From NCBI GenBank assembly GCA_044346855.1, contig JBIIYJ010000306.1, forward strand, positions 1 to 6,356: a stretch of 6,356 bases of DNA. The letters run 5' to 3'. The notes beneath the pieces are model-generated. The model saw only the letters and a program-made list of their open reading frames with translations. It made no database searches and was not told the origin of the DNA. Both the position numbers and the translations under genes were made by a program. This DNA comes from CAIKKV01 sp044346855 (GTDB taxonomy: Bacteria > Verrucomicrobiota > Kiritimatiellia > CAIKKV01). Below, piece by piece: positions 1-6,138 of the stretch (position 1 is the first letter of the stretch; each line of letters begins with the position of its first letter).

Positions 1-3000
1 GGGGCCGCATCGTCGAAAGCCTCGAGGCCGCCCTGGTCCGGGGCGGCGGCAAGCTGATCGTCTACGTGGAGGACGCCGCCGGCAAGCCGGGCGAGCCGAA
101 GCGCTTTTCATCCGCCCTGCACTGCCCCGACTGCGACATCGCCTACCGCGATCCCACGCCCGCCGTCTTCTCGTTCAACTCGCCGATCGGCGCCTGCGAA
201 ACCTGCCGCGGCTTCGGGCGGGTGATCGGCATCGACTACGGCCTGGTCATCCCGGATGAGCGGCTTTCCCTCGCGGGCGGCGCGGTCCGGCCCTGGCAGA
301 CGCCCAGCTACGCCGAATGCCAGACCGACATGATGAAGTTCGCCAAAAAGCGCGGCATGCCGGTCAACACGCCGTGGAGCGACCTGACCGCCGAACAGCG
401 CCGGTGGGTGGTCGACGGGGAGGGGGGCTGGGAGGACGGGGTCTGGTACGGCATCAAGCGTTTCTTCGAGTGGCTGGAAGGGCGCAGCTACAAGATGCAC
501 ATCCGGGTGCTGCTCTCCAAGTACCGCACCTACGGGCCCTGTCCCGCCTGCGAGGGGGCGCGGCTGAAGCCGGAGGCGCTCTGGTGGCGGCTGGGGCCCG
601 AAAAGCGGAGCATCCGCGACGTCATGCTCCTGCCCATCGACCAGGCGCACGCGTTTTTCAAGGAGCTGGCGCTGCCGAAGCCCTACGACGAGGCGGCCGA
701 GCAACTGCTCGGCGAAATCCGCACCCGGCTCGACTATCTCGTCGAAGTGGGCCTCGGCTACCTGACCCTCGACCGCCAGTCCCGCACCCTCAGCGGCGGC
801 GAGGTGCAGCGCATCAACCTCACCACCGCGCTCGGCACGTCGCTGGTCAACACCCTGTTCGTGCTCGACGAGCCGAGCATCGGCCTGCACCCGCGCGACA
901 TCCGGCGGCTGAGCCGCATCCTGGGGCGGCTGCGCGACGCCGGCAATTCGCTGCTGGTGGTCGAGCACGATCCCGACCTCATCCGCGCCTCCGACCGCCT
1001 GATCGACATGGGGCCCGGCCCCGGGGAGCGGGGCGGGTCGGTGGTCTACGACGGCCCGCTGGCCGGCTTGGACGCCTGCAAGGCATCCCGCACGGGCGAC
1101 TATCTGGCCGGCCGCCTTCAGGTCGAGCCCGAGGCGGAGGCGCGCCGCCCGGTGCCGAAGAACCATCCCTTCCTGGCCATCCTGGGGGCCACGGCGCATA
1201 ACCTCAAGGGCGTCGACGTGCGGCTGCCGCACAACCGGCTGGTCTGCGTCACCGGCGTGAGCGGGTCCGGCAAGTCCACCCTGATCCAGGACATTCTCTA
1301 CCCGGCGCTGCGCAAGAAGCTCCATAAGCCCTCCGACACGCCCGGCGCGCACCGCGACCTGAAGGGCTGGGAAGGCTTCGGCGACGTGGTGCTGGTGGAC
1401 CAGTCCCCGATCGGCAAGACCACGCGATCCAACCCGGCCAGCTACGTGGGCGCGTGGGACGCGATCCGCGCCCTCTTCGCGAAGGCCCCGCTGGCGCGCG
1501 AGCGCGGCTACACGACCGGCACCTTCAGCTTCAACGCCGGCACGGGCCGCTGCCCGGCCTGCGGGGGCAACGGCTTCGAGCACATCGAGATGCAGTTCCT
1601 GAGCGACGTCTACCTGCGCTGCGCCGTCTGCGACGGCAAGCGGTTCCGGCCCGAGATCCTGGAGATCCGCGTCCCCGGCCAGGGCCCGGGGGCGGCCGAC
1701 GCCTCCATCGCGGACCTGCTGGAGATGACCGTGCAGGAGGCCTGTTCCTTTTTCAGCAATTCAAGGGACGTGCTCCGCTCCCTGGCGCCCCTGCGCGAGG
1801 TCGGGCTGGGCTACCTGCGGCTGGGGCAGCCCGTGCCGACCCTCAGCGGCGGCGAGGCGCAGCGGCTGAAGCTGGCCGGCTATCTCGCCGGCGCGGGCGA
1901 GGGGGGCAAGCCGCTCCTGTTCCTGTTCGACGAGCCGACCACCGGGCTGCACTTCGACGACATTGCTGTCCTGCTCAAGGCCTTCCGCCGCCTGCTGGCG
2001 GAGGGGCACTCGCTGGTCGTGATCGAGCACAATCTCGACGTGATCCGGGCCTCCGACTGGCTGGTGGACCTGGGGCCCGAGGGCGGCAACGCCGGCGGCG
2101 AGCTGGTCTGCGCCGGAACGCCCGAGGCGATCATGGCCTGCCCCGCCAGCTTCACGGGGCGCGAGCTGTTGCGGTCGGCGGGTGGGGCGGACTCCGCCGC
2201 GCTGCCGATGGCCGCGGAGGAGCGGGCCCCGTATGCGGCCGCCGGGCCCGGCGCGGTGCGGATCCGCGGCGCCCGCGAGCACAACCTGAAGCACCTGGAC
2301 GTGGACATTCCCCGGGACGCCTTCACCGTCGTCACCGGCGTCAGCGGCAGCGGCAAGAGCACCCTGGCGTTCGACATCCTGTTTGCCGAGGGGCAGCGCC
2401 GCTACCTGGAGTCGCTCAACGCCTACGCCCGGCAGTTCGTGCAGCCGGCCTCGCGGCCGGAGGTGGATTCCATCACCGGCATCCCGCCGACGGTGGCGAT
2501 CGAGCAGCGCACGAGCCGGGGCGGCCGCAAGAGCACCGTGGCCACGGTGACCGAGATCTACCATTTCATGCGCCTGTTGTACGTCAAGCTGGGCGTGCAG
2601 CATTGCCCCGACTGCAACGAGGCCATCCTGCCGCGGACGGCGGAGATGATCCTGGCCTCGCTGATGGCCGACTTCCGCGGCCGCACGGTCCGGCTGCTGG
2701 CGCCGCTGGTGGTGGCGCGCAAGGGCTATTACACCGACCTGGCGGAGTGGGCGGCGGGGAAGGGCTACGACGCGCTTCGCGTGGACGGGGTGCTGACCCC
2801 GGTTTCGCCCTGGCCGCGGCTGGACCGATTCAAGGAACACACGATCGAGCTGCCGGTGGGCGAGGCGCGCGCGACGCCGGCCGGCGAGGCGGAGCTTCGG
2901 CGCCTGCTGGGGCTGGCGCTGGAGCACGGGAAGGGGACGGTGCGGGCGGCGGTCGAGGGGAAAGCGGCGTTGGAGACGCTGTATTCCAGTCGGCGGGCGT

Positions 3001-4826
3001 GTCCCTCCTGCGGCCGCAGCTTCGAGGAGCTGGACCCGCGCCTCTTTTCCTATAATTCCAAGCACGGCTGGTGCGGGCGCTGTTTCGGCACCGGGCTGGA
3101 GCTGGAGGGGTTCGACGAGGAGCAGACGGGCGAGGAGATCTGGTGGAACGCCTGGTACGAGGGGGCGGAGCGGGAGTGCTCCGAGTGCCACGGCCGGCGG
3201 CTCAAGCCCGAGGCGCTGGCGGTCCGGTTCCGGGAGCGGAGCATCGCCGACCTGGCGGGTCAGACCGTGAAGGAGGCGGAGGCCTGGTTCAGGGGGCTGC
3301 ACCTGAGCAAGCGGGAGAAGGATATTGCGCGGGACATCGTGGCCGAGCTCATGTCCCGCCTCGGTTTTCTGGGCGAGGTGGGGCTGCCGTACCTGACCCT
3401 CGACCGCGCCGCGCCCACGCTGAGCGGCGGCGAGGCCCAGCGGATCCGGCTGGCGGCGCAGCTGGGCTCCAACCTGCGGGGCGTCTGCTACATCCTGGAC
3501 GAGCCCACCATCGGGCTGCATGCGCGCGACAACCGGATGCTGATCGACACGCTGCGCAGCCTGGAGCGCAAGGGCAACACCATCGTGGTGGTCGAGCACG
3601 ACGAGGAGACGATCCGGCAGGCGGACCACGTAATCGACCTGGGGCCGGGCGCGGGCTCCGAAGGCGGCCATGTGGTGGCGGCGGGCCGGGTTGAGGAGCT
3701 GATCAAGCACGCGGATTCGGTCACCGGCCGCTGCCTGCGCAAGCCCATGAAGCACCCGCTGGCGGGCGAGCGGAGGGCGGTGAAGGCGGGCGAGCCGGCC
3801 CTGGTCATCCGGAAAGCGCGGATGCATAATCTGAAGGACCTGGACGTGCGCGTGCCGCTGGGCCGGCTGGTGGCGGTGACGGGCGTGAGCGGCAGCGGCA
3901 AGAGCACGCTGGTGCGCCACGTGCTGCACGACAACCTGCGCCGGGTGCTGCTGGCGGAGGGGAAGAAGACCGCGCTGCGGGGCTGCGAGGCGCTGGAGGG
4001 GGTCGAGGGGTTAAGGCGGGTGCTGGAGGTGGACCAGACGCCGATCGGGAAGACGCCGCGGTCGTGCCCGGCCACCTATGTGGGGTTCTGGGACGATATC
4101 CGGCGGCTGTTCGCGGGGCTGCCGGAGGCGAAGATGCGGGGGCATGCGCCGGGGCGCTTCTCGTTCAACGTGCCGGGCGGGCGGTGCGAGGCCTGCGAGG
4201 GGCAGGGGGTGAAGAAGATCGAGATGAGCTTCCTGCCCGACGTGACGGTGCCCTGCGAGGAGTGCAACGGGGCGCGGTTCAACGCGGAGACGCTGGCGAT
4301 CCGGCTGAAGGGGAAGACGGTGGGCGAGGTGCTGCGCATGAGCGTGGACGAGGCTGTTCCCTTTTTCGAAGTGCACCCGGCGATCCACCGGCCGCTGCGG
4401 CTGATGCAGGACGTGGGGCTGGGGTACCTGACGCTGGGGCAGGCGAGCCCGACGCTGAGCGGGGGGGAGGCGCAGCGGATCAAGCTGGTGACGGAGCTGG
4501 CGGGCGGGACGGCGGAGCAGGTGCGGGCGCGGCGGAAGCCGGGCGGAACGTTTTACGTGCTGGACGAGCCGACCGTGGGGCTGCACTTGGCGGACATCGA
4601 GATGCTGCTGCACGTGCTGCACCGGCTGGTGGCGGCGGGGCACACCGTGCTAGTGATCGAGCATCAGCTGGACGTGGTGGCCGAGGCGGACTGGGTGATT
4701 GACCTGGGGCCGGAGGGCGGGGCGGCGGGCGGGCGGATCGTGGCGGAGGGCACGCCGGAGGAGGTAGCCCGGGTGAAAGCCTCCCATACCGGCCGCTTCC
4801 TCAAGCCGCTGTTCAAGAAGCGGTAG
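1..4826 (+). CDS. uvrA: Tandem-duplicated UvrA, excinuclease ABC subunit A (5' end outside window)
   Basis: UvrA is the cytoplasmic ATPase that finds bulky DNA lesions and loads UvrB in nucleotide excision repair. The reading frame is open from base 3, so the GTG at 66 is internal and the true start lies upstream. Residues below count from that GTG. Module 1 has lost its first Walker A to the window edge, but shows Zn pairs CPDC 20-23 and CETC 44-47, CPAC 159-162, LSGGE 242-246, Walker B Asp268-Glu269 and switch His301. Its second ATPase has GVSGSGKS 397-404, Zn finger CPAC 496-499/CAVC 519-522, LSGGE 593-597, Asp622-Glu623 and His655. Module 2 repeats the set: GVSGSGKS 758-765, CPSC 979-982, CGRC 1003-1006, CSEC 1038-1041, LSGGE 1119-1123, Asp1145-Glu1146, His1178; then GVSGSGKS 1273-1280, CEAC 1374-1377/CEEC 1397-1400, LSGGE 1464-1468, Asp1500-Glu1501, His1533. 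All visible catalytic motifs are intact. The stop is TAG at 4824-4826. Family knowledge: Chlamydia UvrA has the same double layout. Confidence 0.97.
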   Translation, partial: GRIVESLEAALVRGGGKLIVYVEDAAGKPGEPKRFSSALHCPDCDIAYRDPTPAVFSFNSPIGACETCRGFGRVIGIDYGLVIPDERLSLAGGAVRPWQTPSYAECQTDMMKFAKKRGMPVNTPWSDLTAEQRRWVVDGEGGWEDGVWYGIKRFFEWLEGRSYKMHIRVLLSKYRTYGPCPACEGARLKPEALWWRLGPEKRSIRDVMLLPIDQAHAFFKELALPKPYDEAAEQLLGEIRTRLDYLVEVGLGYLTLDRQSRTLSGGEVQRINLTTALGTSLVNTLFVLDEPSIGLHPRDIRRLSRILGRLRDAGNSLLVVEHDPDLIRASDRLIDMGPGPGERGGSVVYDGPLAGLDACKASRTGDYLAGRLQVEPEAEARRPVPKNHPFLAILGATAHNLKGVDVRLPHNRLVCVTGVSGSGKSTLIQDILYPALRKKLHKPSDTPGAHRDLKGWEGFGDVVLVDQSPIGKTTRSNPASYVGAWDAIRALFAKAPLARERGYTTGTFSFNAGTGRCPACGGNGFEHIEMQFLSDVYLRCAVCDGKRFRPEILEIRVPGQGPGAADASIADLLEMTVQEACSFFSNSRDVLRSLAPLREVGLGYLRLGQPVPTLSGGEAQRLKLAGYLAGAGEGGKPLLFLFDEPTTGLHFDDIAVLLKAFRRLLAEGHSLVVIEHNLDVIRASDWLVDLGPEGGNAGGELVCAGTPEAIMACPASFTGRELLRSAGGADSAALPMAAEERAPYAAAGPGAVRIRGAREHNLKHLDVDIPRDAFTVVTGVSGSGKSTLAFDILFAEGQRRYLESLNAYARQFVQPASRPEVDSITGIPPTVAIEQRTSRGGRKSTVATVTEIYHFMRLLYVKLGVQHCPDCNEAILPRTAEMILASLMADFRGRTVRLLAPLVVARKGYYTDLAEWAAGKGYDALRVDGVLTPVSPWPRLDRFKEHTIELPVGEARATPAGEAELRRLLGLALEHGKGTVRAAVEGKAALETLYSSRRACPSCGRSFEELDPRLFSYNSKHGWCGRCFGTGLELEGFDEEQTGEEIWWNAWYEGAERECSECHGRRLKPEALAVRFRERSIADLAGQTVKEAEAWFRGLHLSKREKDIARDIVAELMSRLGFLGEVGLPYLTLDRAAPTLSGGEAQRIRLAAQLGSNLRGVCYILDEPTIGLHARDNRMLIDTLRSLERKGNTIVVVEHDEETIRQADHVIDLGPGAGSEGGHVVAAGRVEELIKHADSVTGRCLRKPMKHPLAGERRAVKAGEPALVIRKARMHNLKDLDVRVPLGRLVAVTGVSGSGKSTLVRHVLHDNLRRVLLAEGKKTALRGCEALEGVEGLRRVLEVDQTPIGKTPRSCPATYVGFWDDIRRLFAGLPEAKMRGHAPGRFSFNVPGGRCEACEGQGVKKIEMSFLPDVTVPCEECNGARFNAETLAIRLKGKTVGEVLRMSVDEAVPFFEVHPAIHRPLRLMQDVGLGYLTLGQASPTLSGGEAQRIKLVTELAGGTAEQVRARRKPGGTFYVLDEPTVGLHLADIEMLLHVLHRLVAAGHTVLVIEHQLDVVAEADWVIDLGPEGGAAGGRIVAEGTPEEVARVKASHTGRFLKPLFKKR

Positions 4827-4845
4827 GTTGATCGTTCTTCTGTAG

Positions 4846-4864
4846 CCGCGGGCGCTGACCGCGG
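4846..4864. repeat. Short CCGCGG hairpin just after uvrA
   Basis: Two self-complementary CCGCGG blocks (4846-4851 and 4859-4864) flank a 7-nt spacer, so the region can fold as a 6-bp hairpin. It is followed directly by the palindrome GGCCGGCC (4864-4871). There is no T-tract, so a terminator role is not indicated. It lies 20 bases after the uvrA stop, at the start of the repeat-rich convergent intergenic region. Confidence 0.5.
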
Positions 4865-4879
4865 GCCGGCCGGTTACGT

Positions 4880-4921
4880 GGCGCCGTTGCGGCGTTTCGG
4901 CGTTAACGGGCGGCCGTTTTT
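4880..4921 (+). terminator. Possible intrinsic terminator of uvrA
   Basis: It begins 54 bases after the uvrA stop. GGCGCCGTT (4880-4888) can pair with 4905-4915 if two single G bulges are allowed, and TTTTT follows at 4917-4921. The loop is long (16 nt), and the same bases can instead pair with 5001-5036 in a larger inverted repeat. The function is therefore uncertain. Confidence 0.3.
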
Positions 4922-5036
4922 GGCCTGATCCGGGCTCCGACTGCGGAGTCGGACCCGGAAGGTCACGCCTCCTTGTCGTCGCCCGGCTGAGGCTCAAAAA
5001 CGACTCGCCCGTTAACGCTGATCGAAACGCCGCAAC
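4886..5036. repeat. 151-bp nested inverted repeat (cruciform or MITE-like)
   Basis: The outer arms pair in order. Bases 4886-4899 (GTTGCGGCGTTTCG) pair perfectly with 5023-5036 over 14 bp. Bases 4900-4911 (GCGTTAACGGGC) pair with 5007-5018 over 12 bp. Bases 4915-4922 pair with 4995-5002 over 8 bp, and 4923-4926 with 4990-4993 over 4 bp. Small asymmetric bulges separate the blocks. A second strong hairpin (4929-4959) sits in the centre, next to an unpaired stretch at 4960-4989. No open reading frame of note, transposase or clear target-site duplication is visible. The architecture resembles a foldback or MITE-type element; that identity is inference. Confidence 0.75.
4929..4959. repeat. Strong hairpin at the centre of the long inverted repeat
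   Basis: TCCGGG (4929-4934) pairs with CCCGGA (4954-4959), and TCCGACT (4936-4942) pairs with AGTCGGA (4947-4953). This gives a 13-bp stem with one bulged C (4935) and a GCGG loop. No T-tract follows on either strand, so it is not a classical terminator. Its GGAGTCGG core also occurs in the cassette heads at 5141-5148 and, inverted, at 6117-6124. Confidence 0.75.
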
Positions 5037-5046
5037 TGACTTGCCT

Positions 5047-5085
5047 TCGCGCGCCCTGGCCGAAGCGGCCTTGGGCGGCGCGCGA
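5047..5085. repeat. GC-rich hairpin, possibly a REP-type element
   Basis: TCGCGCGCC (5047-5055) pairs perfectly with GGCGCGCGA (5077-5085). Inside it GGCC (5058-5061) pairs with GGCC (5067-5070) around a GAAGC loop. It lies 10 bp beyond the long inverted repeat and has no T-tract. A genome-wide dispersed repeat is plausible, but it appears once here. Confidence 0.65.
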
Positions 5086-5133
5086 GAGGTTTCCGTAAAG
5101 CGCCCGCCTTCGAACAACGTTCATGGTTCGGGT

Positions 5134-5229
5134 TTTCATGGAGTCGGCGGTCCTCCGCCGTGAGCGCCTGCGGGATCGAAGCGTCTACGCAAGCGCGTGG
5201 TCGATCACGATCACGATCGCGATCACGAT
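5134..5229 (+). repeat. Composite cassette head, copy 1
   Basis: This 96-bp segment matches 6036-6131 on the opposite strand at 93 of 96 positions with no gaps. The differences are at 5168, 5186 and 5192. It contains a 6-bp hairpin, CGGCGG-TCCT-CCGCCG (5145-5160), then a unique stretch, and ends in GATC-rich hexamers. It is followed by GATCACCGGTCAC and then by TTCAACC/CTGAACC heptamers, the same order of parts as the inverted copy. The cassette as a whole runs to about 5294. Confidence 0.9.
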
Positions 5230-5238
5230 CGCGACCAC
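5203..5238. repeat. GATC-rich hexamer array, copy 1
   Basis: There are six tandem 6-mers: GATCAC, GATCAC, GATCGC, GATCAC, GATCGC and GACCAC. Five GATC tetramers lie exactly 6 bp apart. It forms the inner end of cassette head copy 1. The repeat gives low-complexity Arg-Ser or Ile-Thr runs in translation, so reading frames across it are artefacts. Confidence 0.85.
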
Positions 5239-5264
5239 CCCCCCTGATCACCGGTCACTTCTTC

Positions 5265-5294
5265 AACCTGAACCCTGAACCCCGAACCCCGACA
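5265..5294. repeat. Short heptamer array abutting the DUF2059 stop codon
   Basis: Tandem 6/7-mers AACCTG, AACCCTG, AACCCCG and AACCCCG are followed by ACA. The array ends two bases short of the DUF2059 stop codon (5299-5297). Read as the DUF2059 transcript, it would place G-runs (GGGG, GGGG, GGG, GG) just after the stop codon. A weak RNA quadruplex is possible but unproven. Confidence 0.8.
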
Positions 5295-5296
5295 CC

Positions 5297-5830
5297 TCAA
5301 CGCATGGGCCCGGCGCCCGTCTTGGGCGCGGCCTGCGGGCTCTTGGCCTTGACCTCGTCGGCCATGGCCTTGATCTTGGGCATGAGGCGGATCATGACCC
5401 GCTGGCTGACTTCCATGGATCGCTTCATCAGCTCGGGCTGTTTCGCGATGAACGCCTGGCCGGCCGGAGTCTTGTAGAAGGCGATGATCGCCTTCAGCTC
5501 GTCGTCCGTGAAGGTGTCGGCATAGAGGGTGATGAAATCAACCTTCATCTTCTCCCAGCTGAACTCCTCGGCCATGACATCCATCATCTTCTGCATCTGC
5601 ACGGTGGCCTCGGGGGAGAGCGGTTGCCCGACCGTCCCGGTCATCTGCTTCATCTGGGCGGGAAGCATCTGTTTCACGCTCTCGAAGGTCTTGGCAATCA
5701 TGTCCGGGGTCTTCATCACGATCAGCAGCTCTTCCGCGGTCGCGCGCCGCACGGCGTTGCTGTCCTGCGCCAGCACCGAACCCGCCATCACACTCAGGGC
5801 CGCAAACACGCCGATTGTCCACTTGTTCAT
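5297..5830 (-). CDS. Secreted DUF2059-family protein, methionine-rich
   Basis: The product has 177 residues and unknown biochemical function; DUF2059 proteins are small exported proteins without an assigned reaction. I chose the ATG at 5830-5828 because the AGGAG at 5842-5838 lies 7 nt upstream of it but only 1 nt from the alternative ATG at 5836. Residues 1-21 form a Sec signal peptide: Lys3, a hydrophobic core, and a VLA|QD cleavage site after Ala21, with no lipobox cysteine. The DUF2059 hallmark lies at about residues 109-135, where a DDELKAIIAFYKTPAG segment is followed by a QPELMKRS helix. The mature chain has no Cys or His but about 16 Met, clustered at 55-63 and 79-86; the tail (161-177) is Lys/Pro/Ala-rich and probably disordered. 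A periplasmic location is inferred. The gene converges on uvrA and appears monocistronic. The stop TGA lies two bases from a repeat cassette. The family call is confident; the role is unknown. Confidence 0.88.
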   Translation of the reverse strand: MNKWTIGVFAALSVMAGSVLAQDSNAVRRATAEELLIVMKTPDMIAKTFESVKQMLPAQMKQMTGTVGQPLSPEATVQMQKMMDVMAEEFSWEKMKVDFITLYADTFTDDELKAIIAFYKTPAGQAFIAKQPELMKRSMEVSQRVMIRLMPKIKAMADEVKAKSPQAAPKTGAGPMR

Positions 5831-5837
5831 GACCATT

Positions 5838-5842
5838 CTCCT
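5838..5842 (-). promoter_or_regulatory. Shine-Dalgarno deciding the DUF2059 start
   Basis: On the minus strand AGGAG is followed by AATGGTC and then ATG. The 7-nt spacing to the ATG at 5830 is normal, whereas the ATG at 5836 almost touches the motif. This favours the shorter, 177-residue product. Confidence 0.75.
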
Positions 5843-5849
5843 GTTGTTA

Positions 5850-5892
5850 ATGGCCGTAACTTAACACGATTTTTCCGGGCTGTCGTTAAAAA
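5850..5892 (-). promoter_or_regulatory. Probable promoter region of the DUF2059 gene
   Basis: This is a short AT-richer island in very GC-rich DNA, between the gene start and the repeat array that begins near 5893. On the minus strand TTTAAC (5890-5885) could be a -35 box and TGTTAA (5866-5861) a -10 box with an 18-nt spacer. Both match the sigma-70 consensus poorly. Location and base composition support a promoter here; the exact boxes are a guess. Confidence 0.3.
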
Positions 5893-6026
5893 TGGGCAGT
5901 GGTAAGGGGACAGGGTTCGGGGTTCAGGGTTCAGGGTTGAAGACGTGATCGGTGGTCGGTGATCGGTGGGCAGTGGTAAGGGGACAGGGTTCGGGGTTGA
6001 AGACGTGATCGGTGGGCAGGGGGTTC
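5893..6026. repeat. G-rich 7-bp-period array upstream of the DUF2059 gene
   Basis: This is the inner part of inverted cassette copy 2. A 32-bp block is repeated perfectly at 5893-5924 and 5967-5998, and a 19-bp block (TTGAAGACGTGATCGGTGG) at 5937-5955 and 5997-6015. Heptamer runs are evident: TTCGGGG, TTCAGGG, TTCAGGG at 5916-5936, and ATCGGTG, GTCGGTG, ATCGGTG, GGCAGTG at 5948-5975. The plus strand at 5906-5936 has several GGG/GGGG runs separated by 3-4 nt and could form a quadruplex. No gene is present. Confidence 0.85.
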
Positions 6027-6062
6027 GTGATCGTAATCGTGATCGCGATCGTGATCGTGATC
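6027..6062. repeat. GATC-rich hexamer array, copy 2
   Basis: There are six 6-mers on the plus strand: GTGATC, GTAATC, GTGATC, GCGATC, GTGATC and GTGATC. This is the inverted counterpart of the array at 5203-5238. Five of the six keep GATC. It extends slightly beyond the shared 96-bp head. Confidence 0.85.
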
Positions 6063-6131
6063 GACCACGCGCATGCGTTGACGCTTCGATCCCGCAAGCG
6101 CTCACGGCGGAGGACCGCCGACTCCATGAAA
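6036..6131 (-). repeat. Composite cassette head, copy 2 (inverted)
   Basis: This is the reverse complement of 5134-5229 with three substitutions and no gaps. Read on the minus strand, the head is followed by GATCAC hexamers, then CACCGAT-type heptamers, then the CTGAACC-type array. The parts and order match copy 1, with more units. The two heads are inverted with about 806 bp between them, enclosing the DUF2059 gene. Confidence 0.9.
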
Positions 6132-6138
6132 CCGTGAA

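Noticed and set aside
108..1583. Long minus-strand and alternative-frame reading frames across uvrA
   Set aside because: They are shadows caused by high GC and codon bias opposite an unambiguous UvrA frame. Their translations are Arg/Ala/Pro/Gly-rich with no recognisable domain.
4929..4959. Classical intrinsic terminator at the central hairpin
   Set aside because: The stem is strong but no T-tract follows it on either strand.
4900..5018. Integron attC-type recombination site, suggested by the inverted GCGTTAAC blocks
   Set aside because: The GTTAACG cores do not fit the RYYYAAC/GTTRRRY core pattern, and there is no integrase or cassette array.
4650..5117. A 155-codon minus-strand frame overlapping the uvrA 3' end and the hairpin region
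   Set aside because: It runs across the uvrA coding strand and the inverted repeats, has low-complexity composition and no signal or domain I recognise.
5138..5235. A short coding frame starting ATG GAG TCG in the cassette heads, giving MESAVLRRERL and then Ile-Thr repeats
   Set aside because: All three copies keep the ATG and frame, but no Shine-Dalgarno precedes them. Two of the three differences between the full copies change amino acids, and the rest is simple-repeat translation. Conservation at the DNA level explains it.
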